This document shows positions 52,498-60,853 of a stretch of 64,000 nucleotides of DNA, one piece after another. Made by a program: the position numbers and the translations under genes. Source of the DNA: Thalassobacillus sp. CUG 92003 (GTDB taxonomy: Bacteria; Bacillota; Bacilli; Bacillales; Halobacillaceae); NCBI RefSeq assembly GCF_013618635.1, contig NZ_JABLSJ010000007.1, positions 152,360-216,359 on the forward strand, read 5' to 3'. Position 1 is the stretch's first letter. The number at the start of each line of letters is the position of its first letter. Below the pieces are notes generated by a model. The model was not told where the DNA came from, made no database searches, and worked only from the letters and a program-made list of their open reading frames with translations.

Positions 52498-53715
52498 CTA
52501 TGTGCTTGCGCTGGGTTTGCATGCTGCTTTAGTGGGTTGCTGGAGGGCGATAAGCAATGTGGTGGCTGTTAGGAGCATGATGGCGGATCCGCCTATGACC
52601 ACCAGCTGAATCGGCATGAGTTGTGCAGCTATGCCAAACATAATCGTCAAAACGATGATCAAGCATGCTTCCACCATGGCATACAAACTGCCGACACGGC
52701 CCATAATTTCTACAGGTATATTGTTTTGATAAAACGTATAAAACCCAGTATTCGCAAAGGCCAATGAAAAGGACAGGCCAAAGAATCCAAGAGCCGCCAT
52801 GATGAAGGACTCTGAAAAGGCATAAATCACGTAACCACCCGCTACACATAGTGCCCCCGCCCCCATCAATAAGGAATTATTCACTTTATTAGCAAACAAA
52901 CTGAGCGTGATCGCGCCTGCCATTATCCCAGCGCCAGCAATACTGACCAGAAACCCATAATCACGATCAGTTAATGTGAGCACCTCTTTAGCAAAAGCCG
53001 CTTCAAGGGAATCAATCGCAGCCGTCAGCACGATGATGCCGCTAAAGAGATAGTAAATGGTCATCACATAAAGGTGCTGGCGACTAAAGGCGATGACTAC
53101 TCGCCAATCTTGCTTTAGCATGCACCATGTCAGCTTCTCTTCCGCCTTGAGCGAAAGGCCATATTTCTCGATATCTGGTAACAACCACGTAATGGCGCCC
53201 GACACAAGAAAAGAGCATGCATTCACATAAATAGCAAAAGCGGGTGAGCCCAACATCAACAACAGCCCGGCAATCGCAGGACCTAATAAAAAGCCGCCCG
53301 ATTCTATTAAACTGCGTAAGGCATTGAAGCGCTGCCTTTTTCCAGGAGGGAGCATTTTTGTCAAATACGTCGTAGCCGCAGGTTCAAACATGGAACTGCC
53401 CATGTTGGTAACAAAAACAATCACGTAAATCAGCCACAGTGAAGGGGCAAATGGTAAACTGACAATGACAATGCCACGACATAAATCTAGAACCATCATG
53501 ACACGCCGTTTATTCATGCGATCGACCAGGCTCCCTGCCCACATGTTGGTACATAATACGGCCAAAGGTTTAAGCACATACAGGGCTGCTACTGCCAGTG
53601 GAGACCCTGTCATATTGAGCACCATGAGGTTAAGAGCGATTAAATAGATCCAATCCCCAATTTGTGAAATCCCGATGCTTGATAATAAAATCAGCGCAGA
53701 ACGTCGTTTAGCCAT
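52498..53715 (-). CDS. MFS transporter (DUF894/MefA-like)
   Basis: A 405-residue permease with about 12 hydrophobic segments. The MFS loop 2-3 signature appears as AGSLVDRMNKRRVMM, and PGKRQRFNALRSLIESGG and GPAIAGLLL are typical of the DUF894/macrolide-efflux-like branch. The usual task would be drug or metabolite export, but a T-box leader upstream suggests an amino-acid-related substrate here. The ATG at 53715 follows GGGAGGGGA, and 36 bases separate it from the T-box terminator. The gene ends at a palindromic element. Substrate unknown. Confidence 0.88.
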   Translation of the reverse strand: MAKRRSALILLSSIGISQIGDWIYLIALNLMVLNMTGSPLAVAALYVLKPLAVLCTNMWAGSLVDRMNKRRVMMVLDLCRGIVIVSLPFAPSLWLIYVIVFVTNMGSSMFEPAATTYLTKMLPPGKRQRFNALRSLIESGGFLLGPAIAGLLLMLGSPAFAIYVNACSFLVSGAITWLLPDIEKYGLSLKAEEKLTWCMLKQDWRVVIAFSRQHLYVMTIYYLFSGIIVLTAAIDSLEAAFAKEVLTLTDRDYGFLVSIAGAGIMAGAITLSLFANKVNNSLLMGAGALCVAGGYVIYAFSESFIMAALGFFGLSFSLAFANTGFYTFYQNNIPVEIMGRVGSLYAMVEACLIIVLTIMFGIAAQLMPIQLVVIGGSAIMLLTATTLLIALQQPTKAACKPSAST

Positions 53716-53751
53716 GTCTTCCCCTCCCATCGATTCAGCTCTGATTCCATA

Positions 53752-54036
53752 AAAAAACTCACCCCCAAGACATGATCTTGGGGGTGAGTTTATCGCGTCA
53801 CGGTGCCACCCCAGTTTTATTAATATGTCACCATATTAATCTCATCGGGTACGGCCAACAACACGTGTCTACGTATACCCTAGCTCTATAACAGGAGCTT
53901 CTGTCACACCACCCTCCTCGCTGGATTCCGGTGTGCTGCTCAAAGATTTGGTTCAATAATAGCGTGCTTACTCCTTTTTAGCGTATGGAGCTCTCTGTCA
54001 AAGCATGCTTGTTATCTACTCTTCTCATCACCGCAT
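53752..54036 (-). promoter_or_regulatory. T-box leader (riboswitch) upstream of the MFS gene
   Basis: Read on the minus strand, a leader of about 285 bases has the AGTA and GAA marks of the stem I specifier loop, the conserved AGAGAGC, the antiterminator box GGGTGGCACCGTG (minus strand, within 53794-53813) and a strong terminator (53752-53792, ACTCACCCCCAAGA and its complement, then T run). After GAA come C, CAA, A, so the specifier is most likely CAA (Gln). The antiterminator bulge TGGC predicts discriminator G, which fits tRNA-Gln. CCA (Pro) is the less likely reading. Confidence 0.88.
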
Positions 54037-54050
54037 GTAAAATTTCTTAA

Positions 54051-54079
54051 ATACTACCACACCTCTTTTGCAAAGTAAA
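54051..54079 (-). promoter_or_regulatory. Candidate promoter of the T-box transcript
   Basis: TTTACT and TAGTAT are 17 bases apart on the minus strand, 15 bases upstream of the leader. Both boxes match the sigma-A consensus at four of six positions. Confidence 0.5.
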
Positions 54080-54149
54080 TCCCGTATGACGAGGCCGCAA
54101 TTTTTTACGCAGTAAATTTATATAAACTGACATCAAAGCAGTTTTATGT

Positions 54150-54157
54150 CATACACT
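54150..54157 (+). promoter_or_regulatory. Possible sigma-E -10 element of cwlJ
   Basis: CATACACT matches the Bacillus sigma-E -10 consensus CATACANT and lies 16 bases before the cwlJ start. A clear -35 was not found, and the leader would be very short. Confidence 0.35.
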
Positions 54158-54173
54158 ATTTTTGGGGTGACCT

Positions 54174-54608
54174 ATGCCACGAGTAAAATACAAAGATTCA
54201 GACGTTGCCTTAATGGCCAGGATGATGAGAGCGGAAGCAGAAGGCGAAGGAAAACAAGGGATGTTATATGTTGGAAATGTCATTGTAAATCGTGCTTATG
54301 CGAATTGTTTAGACTTTAGAGATCTCCGAACCATTCCCCAAGTCATTTACCAAGTGCAAGGCGGAAATTATTCGTTTGAAGCTGTTCAAAAAGGGAATTT
54401 ATTTTATAACAGAGCACGATCTGTTGAAAAACGACTAGCCAAAAAGAACTTGGATTATTGGAGACAGCACCCAGCGAAATATGCGCTCTGGTATTTCAAT
54501 CCAGGTGGACAATGTCCTTCAACCTGGTACGGTCAGCCATTTACGGGTCAATATAAAAACCATTGCTATTATGAACCGCAAGCAGGTACATGTGCCAGTG
54601 TTTATTAA
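54174..54608 (+). CDS. cwlJ: Cell wall hydrolase CwlJ (spore germination)
   Basis: A 144-residue SleB/CwlJ-family lytic enzyme that attacks spore-cortex peptidoglycan during germination. DVALMARMMRAEAEGEGKQGMLYVGNVIVNR contains the conserved Glu21/Glu23 region, and KYALWYFNPGGQCPSTWYGQPF and HCYYEP are family motifs. As in Bacillus CwlJ, there is no signal peptide. GGGGTGACC precedes the ATG. The partner gene gerQ is not beside it. Its presence indicates a spore former. Confidence 0.94.
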   Translation: MPRVKYKDSDVALMARMMRAEAEGEGKQGMLYVGNVIVNRAYANCLDFRDLRTIPQVIYQVQGGNYSFEAVQKGNLFYNRARSVEKRLAKKNLDYWRQHPAKYALWYFNPGGQCPSTWYGQPFTGQYKNHCYYEPQAGTCASVY

Positions 54609-54643
54609 GCACAGGCCAATTGTTTCATGGCTTTCGATTTAAC

Positions 54644-54697
54644 AAAGAAGCACGTCTCTTCCCCCTAAAGGAAAAGTACGTGCTTCTTTTATTTTTC
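54644..54697. terminator. Bidirectional terminator between cwlJ and the methyltransferase gene
   Basis: AAAGAAGCACGT pairs with ACGTGCTTCTTT, with T-rich sequence on the plus side. It overlaps the last codons of the converging methyltransferase gene. Confidence 0.85.
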
Positions 54698-55261
54698 AAA
54701 CAATACACCGTAGTGATAAGAAGAGACGTCTACTTGTTTTACGCATTTCAATCCTGCTTGTTCTCCCCACGTTCTAATCTTACTCGGAGAAGGACGAATC
54801 GCCATAGCAGGGCCTCTTGGGGTTTCCTGTGGTTTCCAGTGAATAACACCCACCTTACCTTTTGCTGCTAATAATCGTTCCGTCCATTTCAAAAGATCAA
54901 CGGGATTTTCACAATGCAGCATATTAAACAAGCTGATGTAATCTACATCTATATCCATTTGGGTTATTGTATGACTCGTTTTCCCATCAGATAAATCCTC
55001 TTTGATTAGTTCGATGTTTGGAAGCTTTTCCTGCTCCACTCGTTTTCTGCATATATCCAAATACTCCTGATTAATATCGATACCTATAGCCACGCCAGAA
55101 ATGATTTTTGCTGCAGGAATTAAAAATGTCCCAAACCCACATCCGACATCCACATAATTCTTCGTATTATGATCCAACTCTAATGTATGAAGGATCGAGA
55201 CAGGGTCAAAAAAACGCTCCCATAATTCCACCTCAGGCATATCAGATTCTCGGTACTGCAC
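54689..55261 (-). CDS. SAM-dependent methyltransferase
   Basis: A 190-residue class-I methyltransferase. Motif I is YVDVGCGFGTF (about 36-46), motif II-like GIDINQEYLDIC follows, and LFNMLHCENPVDLL is the post-motif segment. The substrate is unknown; the late KWTERLLAAKGKVGVIHW fits small-molecule rather than RNA enzymes. The likely start is GTG at 55261 after GGGGGTAGG; ATG at 55240 is an alternative. No operon partner. The 55262-55538 interval upstream shows no gene. Confidence 0.85.
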   Translation of the reverse strand: MQYRESDMPEVELWERFFDPVSILHTLELDHNTKNYVDVGCGFGTFLIPAAKIISGVAIGIDINQEYLDICRKRVEQEKLPNIELIKEDLSDGKTSHTITQMDIDVDYISLFNMLHCENPVDLLKWTERLLAAKGKVGVIHWKPQETPRGPAMAIRPSPSKIRTWGEQAGLKCVKQVDVSSYHYGVLFEK

Positions 55262-55480
55262 AGTCCTACCCCCACATTTGACTAATCTTTTTATGGATTA
55301 TGTTATTCATAAGTTTTAATATTGTTTAATTGATTCTGCATCCAATTGAATTATAAAGCCTCATACACTTCTTCGCCATGCGTAACGTACCTATTTTTAC
55401 TATTTCACACTGACCTGGAGTGATCTGTAATGAGGGGATTCCCTGATTTATTCACTTCCCTAAAATGTACGCCCAAACCC

Positions 55481-55511
55481 AAAAAAAGAAGCCCGTACAT
55501 GACAGGCTTCT
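55481..55511 (-). terminator. Terminator of the carbonic anhydrase gene
   Basis: AGAAGCC pairs with GGGCTTCT on the minus strand and is followed by a run of seven T, 28 bases after the stop. Confidence 0.88.
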
Positions 55512-55538
55512 CCGCTTCTTTTACTATGTGACACTTCA

Positions 55539-56099
55539 TTAGGAATCCGGTGAGTCTACCACGGTAAGCTCTCCTGTCTCTGGCGATATAGCCAAACCAT
55601 GGACTGGCGTCCCCCCCGGCAAGAAGGGATGACGCCGAATGATATCGACGCTGTTTTGAACATTTTCTTCGACGTCCTCAAAACCTTGCAGCCATTTCTC
55701 CACATCGACCCCGGCGTATTTCAATGTCTCCAGACTCGAGGGATCCATTCCGCGTTCCAGCGCCTTTTCAATGATCGGTTCGGGTTTCAAACCTGCCATG
55801 CCGCACCCGTAATGACCAACGACAGCTACTTCATCAGCTTGGAGTTCGTACAAAGCAACGAGGATACTGCGCATCGTGCCTCCGAACGGATGCGAGATAA
55901 CAGCGCCAGCATTCTTAATGATTTTGGCATCGCCATTTTCCAAATTCATGGCCCGCGGGAGCATCTCAAGCAGGCGGGTATCCATGCACGTTAATATGAC
56001 GAGCTTCTTATCGGGAAATTTCGATGTTTCATATTTTTGGTAGTCTTTATTGGCTACAAATGTTTGATTGTATGCCAATATTTCATTAATTAATGACAC
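55539..56099 (-). CDS. Beta-class carbonic anhydrase
   Basis: A 186-residue zinc enzyme that hydrates carbon dioxide. Zinc ligands are Cys38 (LTCMDTR), His96 and Cys99 (VVGHYGCGM); Asp40 and Arg42 form the catalytic pair. It belongs to the short type II/YtiB-like group. GTG at 56099 is the start, six bases after AGGAGGA. Bicarbonate from it could feed PEP carboxylase, also encoded in the window; that is inference. Confidence 0.93.
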   Translation of the reverse strand: MSLINEILAYNQTFVANKDYQKYETSKFPDKKLVILTCMDTRLLEMLPRAMNLENGDAKIIKNAGAVISHPFGGTMRSILVALYELQADEVAVVGHYGCGMAGLKPEPIIEKALERGMDPSSLETLKYAGVDVEKWLQGFEDVEENVQNSVDIIRRHPFLPGGTPVHGLAISPETGELTVVDSPDS

Positions 56100-56191
56100 G
56101 GCACTTCCTCCTCCTTAGTAAGCTTGCAATCTACTTACTAAGATACTATAAATTTAAGCACACGTCATGGGAAAATCCATGTAGTTTAACA

Positions 56192-57202
56192 CTAAATCTT
56201 CCTTAGCAGTAAATAAATGAAATAGGGAGCTCCAATCAAGGCTGCCATCACGCCCGCTGGTATGCCATCAGGTTCGACGAGATTGCGGCCGATCGTATCT
56301 GCCACCAATAAGAGCCACCCGCCGATCAGGATAGCAAGGGGAAGAAATAATTGGTGTCTCGGACCAATCAAGGCCTTAGCTAAGTGCGGCGCCATCAAAC
56401 CGATAAAAGCAATACCGCCTGTGACCGAAACCGCAGAAGCTGCCAGCGCCACAGCGGCCAGAAGCAGGGTGAGACGCTCTTTCTCAATGGCGACACCGAC
56501 GCCGATCGAAACAGCATCGCTCAAACCGAGGAGATTCAAACGGCTTGCCTTATACAAGGTAAAAGGAATGAGCAGAAGGAGCCACGGCAAAATCGCCAAA
56601 ACAAACGGCCAGTCGGTCCCCCAAATGCTTCCTGCTAACCAATTGGCAATGAAATCCACCTTTTGACGTTCGGCAGAGGAAATAAGCACGACCATGACAC
56701 CTGACAAGGCCATAGAAAAACCTACTCCGACAAGAATTAACCGGATCGGTTGCAAGCCGGTTGTCTTCTGATAGGAAAACAAATAAATGAAACATGCTGT
56801 AAGCAGTGCACCTAGAAAGGCGACTACCGGCAATACGTAAATGAAGGCCCCAGCTTCAGTAGGGAAGAATAAAAAGAAACATGCAATCGCCACCCCAGCA
56901 CCAGTGTTAATTCCAATGATACCAGGGTCCGCGAGATCGTTTCGCGTTATCCCTTGTAAAATACTCCCTGAAACCGCTAAGGCCATCCCCGCTAAAAGCG
57001 TGATCGCAATCCGGGGTAGCCGGATGGAAAACAGGACAAATGATTCTTCAAACGTTCCTTGATTGAATAGCGTGGGCAGCAAACGATTATACGATAACGA
57101 CGAGTAACCCAAGCCTAAACTAATGACCACAGTCAGGAAAATCAAACTAACGAAAACCAGCAGCAAAATACGTTGCTTTTTTATTAAGGCAGGATGGATC
57201 AT
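56192..57202 (-). CDS. Siderophore ABC transporter permease (FecCD family)
   Basis: A 336-residue membrane protein with about nine to ten hydrophobic segments. GMALAVSGSILQGITRNDLADPGIIGINTGA is the FecCD signature and GGIAFIGLMAPHLAK is the ATPase-coupling region. It is the second permease of a heterodimer and overlaps the first by four bases (ATGA). The closest match by arrangement is the Bacillus YfiZ-YfhA pair for hydroxamate/citrate-type siderophores such as schizokinen; that substrate is inferred. Confidence 0.93.
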   Translation of the reverse strand: MIHPALIKKQRILLLVFVSLIFLTVVISLGLGYSSLSYNRLLPTLFNQGTFEESFVLFSIRLPRIAITLLAGMALAVSGSILQGITRNDLADPGIIGINTGAGVAIACFFLFFPTEAGAFIYVLPVVAFLGALLTACFIYLFSYQKTTGLQPIRLILVGVGFSMALSGVMVVLISSAERQKVDFIANWLAGSIWGTDWPFVLAILPWLLLLIPFTLYKASRLNLLGLSDAVSIGVGVAIEKERLTLLLAAVALAASAVSVTGGIAFIGLMAPHLAKALIGPRHQLFLPLAILIGGWLLLVADTIGRNLVEPDGIPAGVMAALIGAPYFIYLLLRKI

Positions 57203-58203
57203 GTCAGCTCTTTCCCTCCTTTCCGCACAATCAAAAGGAAGAAAGGTAAGCCCAATATGGAAACAATTGCGGCTACCGGCGTTTCATAAGGGGCGTTGAT
57301 GGTGCGTCCTAATGTATCGGCCAATAACATGAAGGATGCTCCAAACACAGCGGACATCGGCAGGATATAACGATAATCAGTACCGACGAACGCCCGCACA
57401 ATATGGGGAATCATCAAGCCAATGAAAGCTAAGTCCCCTACTAAGGCAACAGAAGCCCCAGCTAAGACAACCATAATAATGAACAATAAGGTTTTGATTC
57501 GTGTTATTTTCTGTCCTAAACCGACAGCTACTTCCTCATTCAAACTGAGAATGGTCAATTGGCGCGAAAGAAACAGTGACACAACAAGCCCGATCAAAAT
57601 GAACGGCGTGATAGCTTGAATCTGACCCCAATTGGCCCCGATTAATCCCCCAGCTGTCCACATCGACACTTCCTTGGATATTTGAAAATATAAGCTGATA
57701 CCTTCAGCGATCGCATATAAAAAAGCTGATACAGCGGCCCCAGCCAATACGATTCGAAAAGGAGAAAACCCTCCGCGTTTCATTGAACCGATACCAAATA
57801 CCATAGCAGCGCCAATGGCAGCTCCGATAAAACAAGCAATCATAGTACCGAAGTAATTCACCCCAGGCATGAGCGCAAAAATCAACGCCAACGCCATATT
57901 GGCACCAGCCGTCAATCCGAGCAAACCAGGATCCGCTAAAGGGTTGCGCGTGATCCCTTGCATGATGGCACCAGACACTGAGAATGCTGCTCCAACTAAC
58001 ATAGCCGCCACCTCACGTGGCAACCGGATTTCGCGGATGATCGTGGTCCCTTTTGATTGTGCCCCTGAGGTAACCACGGCCCAAAGATCATCGATGCCTA
58101 TATCAGCTGCACCAAGCACCATCGCTATGACAAACGACACGATGAGAATGAGCAGACCAATCGTAAATTTATATAAGAATGTTAAACGGTTTAGTTTTCC
58201 CAT
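57199..58203 (-). CDS. Siderophore ABC transporter permease (FecCD family)
   Basis: A 334-residue permease, paralogue of its neighbour. AAFSVSGAIMQGITRNPLADPGLLGLTAGANMA is the family signature and GDLAFIGLMIPHIVRAFVG is the coupling region. It has only a weak ribosome site (AGAAAAGAAG), which is unusual in this window. A long leader of about 430 bases, with a palindromic repeat and a Fur-like site, lies upstream. Confidence 0.93.
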   Translation of the reverse strand: MGKLNRLTFLYKFTIGLLILIVSFVIAMVLGAADIGIDDLWAVVTSGAQSKGTTIIREIRLPREVAAMLVGAAFSVSGAIMQGITRNPLADPGLLGLTAGANMALALIFALMPGVNYFGTMIACFIGAAIGAAMVFGIGSMKRGGFSPFRIVLAGAAVSAFLYAIAEGISLYFQISKEVSMWTAGGLIGANWGQIQAITPFILIGLVVSLFLSRQLTILSLNEEVAVGLGQKITRIKTLLFIIMVVLAGASVALVGDLAFIGLMIPHIVRAFVGTDYRYILPMSAVFGASFMLLADTLGRTINAPYETPVAAIVSILGLPFFLLIVRKGGKELT

Positions 58204-58338
58204 GCTTATCGCTTCTTTTCTTTAGGCTTTGTTTCACACTTTTTGAGAGATTAACTATTTCATTATAAATTCGAATTTAGGGGAGTAAAACGTGATTTTT
58301 TTGAGATGCTGCTTCGGTTCGTTACCGTATTAAGGAGA

Positions 58339-58462
58339 GGGGGGCTTTTGAAACAACTCGCTTTCCTGCGGGGAACCGGCAAGCCTCCTCGGTCGCGCCG
58401 CTCCCTGTGGGGTCTAGCCGAGCTCCTTTTCCCGCGGGAGTCTCGTCGTTTCAAAGCCCCCC
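58339..58462. repeat. Palindromic Bacillaceae repeat inside the siderophore locus
   Basis: A GC-rich block with inverted ends GGGGGGCTTTTGAAAC / GTTTCAAAGCCCCCC. Inside are CGCTTTCCTGCGGGG, GCCTCCTCGGTCGCG and TTCCCGCGGGAGTCTCG, the same word order as the copy at 691-781. It separates the binding-protein gene from the permease genes. The 58204-58738 interval holds this element, a Fur-like site and a terminator, but no gene. Confidence 0.8.
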
Positions 58463-58635
58463 ATTTGATATAGAATTGAACGAACCTATGCTGAAGTAGA
58501 ATACACCTTAATGTTGCTGTAAATTAATTCTCACGAATGAGGAGTTCTTGTCACACAAGAAGGTCTGTGAAATCATAAGGCGTCTCACCTGTGTACGGAA
58601 CTGTCTTGCTTAGCAGCATATGTATTTTCCAAAAT

Positions 58636-58650
58636 TGATGGTGATAATCA
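58636..58650 (-). promoter_or_regulatory. Fur-like box upstream of the permease genes
   Basis: TGATGGT-G-ATAATCA matches the 7-1-7 Fur repeat TGATAAT-N-ATTATCA at about 11-12 of 14 positions. It would give the permease pair its own iron control. Confidence 0.5.
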
Positions 58651-58665
58651 AAGCTTGACTCATAA

Positions 58666-58697
58666 GAAAAGGAATTCTGAAAGCAGAATCCCTTTTC
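58666..58697 (-). terminator. Terminator of the binding-protein gene
   Basis: AAAAGGGATTCTG pairs with CAGAATTCCTTTT on the minus strand (one mismatch) in the region just after the binding-protein gene, with a T-rich right arm. Confidence 0.65.
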
Positions 58698-58738
58698 AAA
58701 TTAGCTCTTCACTGAATACACTTGCCTACCTCTACCCG

Positions 58739-59668
58739 TTATTCATTACCGAGAAATGCGTCTTTAAAGAATTTCAGTTGATACTCCAACGTAAGCGGAT
58801 CGTTGAAATAGAATTCATGGAGATTGACTTCATAAACTTGATCGTTTTTCACGGCAGGAATGTTCTGATAGGTGTCCGTTTCCTGGAACGAATTATCCCC
58901 ATCCTGACTGGTACTGAGCACTACATGATCACCAGCATATTCAGGCAGGACTTCAGCGGAAATGGTATAGTAGCCCGGCTCTAATGCCGTTTCTTTTACT
59001 TTTTCCGGCATCTTCAAGTCCATGGCCTGGTAGAGGATTTCCGTTCCGCGACCCCAGTTATTTCCATACACATAAAACTGTTTATCAAACTTTTCGATAA
59101 CGGAGACAGTGGCGTCTTCTCCAATTTCAGCTTTGATCTTTTCGCCTGCTTCGTTCGTTCTAGTTTTGAAATCTTCGACCCATTGTTTCGCTTCTTCTTC
59201 TTTATTTAACAGCTTCCCTATCTCTTCGTGCTGGGTTAAATAATCCAGTTCCCCGTATGTATAGGTCACTGTTGGTGCAATTTCTTTCAACTTATCAATG
59301 TTTTTCGTACTGGCCAGTCCAATAATTAAATCGGGATCGAGTTCAATAATTTTTTCCAGGCTTTCAGCGGATACTTCTTCAACATCCTTTAATTCTTCGT
59401 CCCAGCGCGGATTCATTTTGGCCCAAGAATCAACCCCGACGAGATTAACATCCAACGACATGACATTCCCAGCGAAAGAGGATAGGACGACGACTCTTTC
59501 CGGATCAGCTGGAACTTCGACCGGCCCGTTTTCTGACTCATAGGTGAACGTTTCGGATTCATTGTTTTCTGCGGAGGCACTTTCTTCTCCCCCTCCAGTA
59601 TCCTTTCCGCAAGCACTAATGAGCAGAACTACCGACAAGAGTAAGAAGGGTATTATTTTGTTGTTCAT
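58739..59668 (-). CDS. Siderophore-binding lipoprotein
   Basis: A 309-residue iron-siderophore receptor of the class III (FecB/BtuF-type) binding proteins. The signal peptide ends LLISAC with lipidated Cys20, followed by an acidic linker. GPVEVPADPERVVVLSSF begins the first lobe and LDPDLIIGL is typical; a long helix joins the lobes. It resembles the YfiY type. AAAGGAG precedes the ATG, which lies 53 bases inside the 3' end of the ATPase gene. Confidence 0.93.
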   Translation of the reverse strand: MNNKIIPFLLLSVVLLISACGKDTGGGEESASAENNESETFTYESENGPVEVPADPERVVVLSSFAGNVMSLDVNLVGVDSWAKMNPRWDEELKDVEEVSAESLEKIIELDPDLIIGLASTKNIDKLKEIAPTVTYTYGELDYLTQHEEIGKLLNKEEEAKQWVEDFKTRTNEAGEKIKAEIGEDATVSVIEKFDKQFYVYGNNWGRGTEILYQAMDLKMPEKVKETALEPGYYTISAEVLPEYAGDHVVLSTSQDGDNSFQETDTYQNIPAVKNDQVYEVNLHEFYFNDPLTLEYQLKFFKDAFLGNE

Positions 59669-60464
59669 TACGATTTTCTCCTTTTAATAAGTTATAGGTT
59701 AGACACATTGGTTTTTGGGTGCGAGGGTCGCGCCCAATATCAGCATCTATTTGAAATACTTCTTTTAATACGTCACGCTGCATCACAGCCTCACAACTGC
59801 CGGCTTTTACAATTTCCCCGTCTTTCATGGCAATGATGTTATCAGCAAATCGGGCAGCCTGATTAAGGTCATGAAGAACCATGACAATCGTGCGTCCTTC
59901 TTCCTCATTCAGCCTCTGTAACAGCTCGAGTACTTCTAATTGATGGGCCATATCTAAATAGGTGGTCGGCTCATCAAGAAAAATCATTTCGGTTTCCTGG
60001 GCAAGTGACATGGCGATCCAGACGCGTTGCCGCTGTCCGCCGGAAAGGGCATCAACCGTTGAATACTTGAATTCCGTTATCCCGGTCACCTCAAGCGCCC
60101 AGTTGATCATATCATAATCCCGCTGGCTCAACCGGCCGAAGCCTTTTTGATAAGGAAAGCGTCCGTAAGAAACAAGTTCAGCTACCGTCAACCCCGCTGC
60201 ACTGTCCGGGTTTTGCGGCAATAACGCCATCTTTTGGGCCAGCACTTTCGTATCTTCTTTCGATATACTTTTTCCATCAAGGGAGACAGACCCTGATTGA
60301 TGGGAAATGATGCGTGTCATTGCCTTCAGTAACGTTGATTTGCCACAACCATTCGGCCCGATGATCGTCGTGATTTGTTTATCTGGAATTTGCAGGGACA
60401 AATCCTTAACGACTAAATGGTCACCGTAGCTGATATGCAGCTGTTCAGTTGATAGGCGATTCAT
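59616..60464 (-). CDS. Siderophore ABC transporter ATPase (YusV/FecE type)
   Basis: A 282-residue ABC ATPase. Walker A is GPNGCGKST (about 36-44), the Q-loop is LLPQNPD, the signature is LSGGQRQRVWIAM, Walker B is MIFLDEPTTYLD, and the H-loop is VLHDLN. The last 15-18 residues (after LTYNLLKGE) overlap the binding-protein gene by 53 bases and are not part of the usual family end, so an older stop may have been lost. It is the first gene after a perfect Fur box and energises the two FecCD permeases. Confidence 0.94.
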   Translation of the reverse strand: MNRLSTEQLHISYGDHLVVKDLSLQIPDKQITTIIGPNGCGKSTLLKAMTRIISHQSGSVSLDGKSISKEDTKVLAQKMALLPQNPDSAAGLTVAELVSYGRFPYQKGFGRLSQRDYDMINWALEVTGITEFKYSTVDALSGGQRQRVWIAMSLAQETEMIFLDEPTTYLDMAHQLEVLELLQRLNEEEGRTIVMVLHDLNQAARFADNIIAMKDGEIVKAGSCEAVMQRDVLKEVFQIDADIGRDPRTQKPMCLTYNLLKGENRNEQQNNTLLTLVGSSAH

Positions 60465-60500
60465 CATGATACCCCCTATTTATTGAAATGTGAATGATAT

Positions 60501-60515
60501 TGATAATGATTATCA
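60501..60515 (-). promoter_or_regulatory. Fur box
   Basis: TGATAATGATTATCA is a perfect 7-1-7 Fur inverted repeat, 36 bases upstream of the ATPase start. It predicts repression of the importer when iron is plentiful. Confidence 0.92.
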
Positions 60516-60579
60516 GTTGCGATTACATGTGTAACTATATCCTCATTTTTTTATTTTGTCAACTGCTTTTTTGCATGAA

Positions 60580-60831
60580 TCAGTTAATTCGAAATGGTGA
60601 TTTGTCCTCTAATTGCTCTCTCCCGTTCAGTGATTCCGTGACGACAGAATGGGCTTTAATCTCCGTCGCTACAATAGAAAAGGTATAGTCGGAAGTCCAG
60701 TCGTACTCCTGTTTGATGGCTTCCGCAAAATGTTCTGCAGCTTCGTATGATCCAAATGTAAGTTCTTCTCCGCGTTTGAAAAACTCGATTTGTGTCTCAT
60801 GTTTATCGCGTGCCAATAGTTTATAGTGCAT
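60580..60831 (-). CDS. Small hypothetical protein
   Basis: An 83-residue soluble protein with an acidic bias. A mixed pattern (YKLLARDKHETQIEFF, then an amphipathic helix EAAEHFAEAIKQEYDW, then a beta strand TFSIVATEI) suggests a small alpha/beta fold. AAGGAGG precedes the ATG, so it is probably real. Directly upstream lies copy 1 of a conserved leader/terminator element. Family not recognised. Confidence 0.65.
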   Translation of the reverse strand: MHYKLLARDKHETQIEFFKRGEELTFGSYEAAEHFAEAIKQEYDWTSDYTFSIVATEIKAHSVVTESLNGREQLEDKSPFRIN

Positions 60832-60853
60832 CCTACTACCTCCTTAATGAATT

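Noticed and set aside
58263..58454. Frame of 63 codons across the 58.4-kb repeat
   Set aside because: It consists of repeat sequence rich in Arg and Pro codons and has no start signal.
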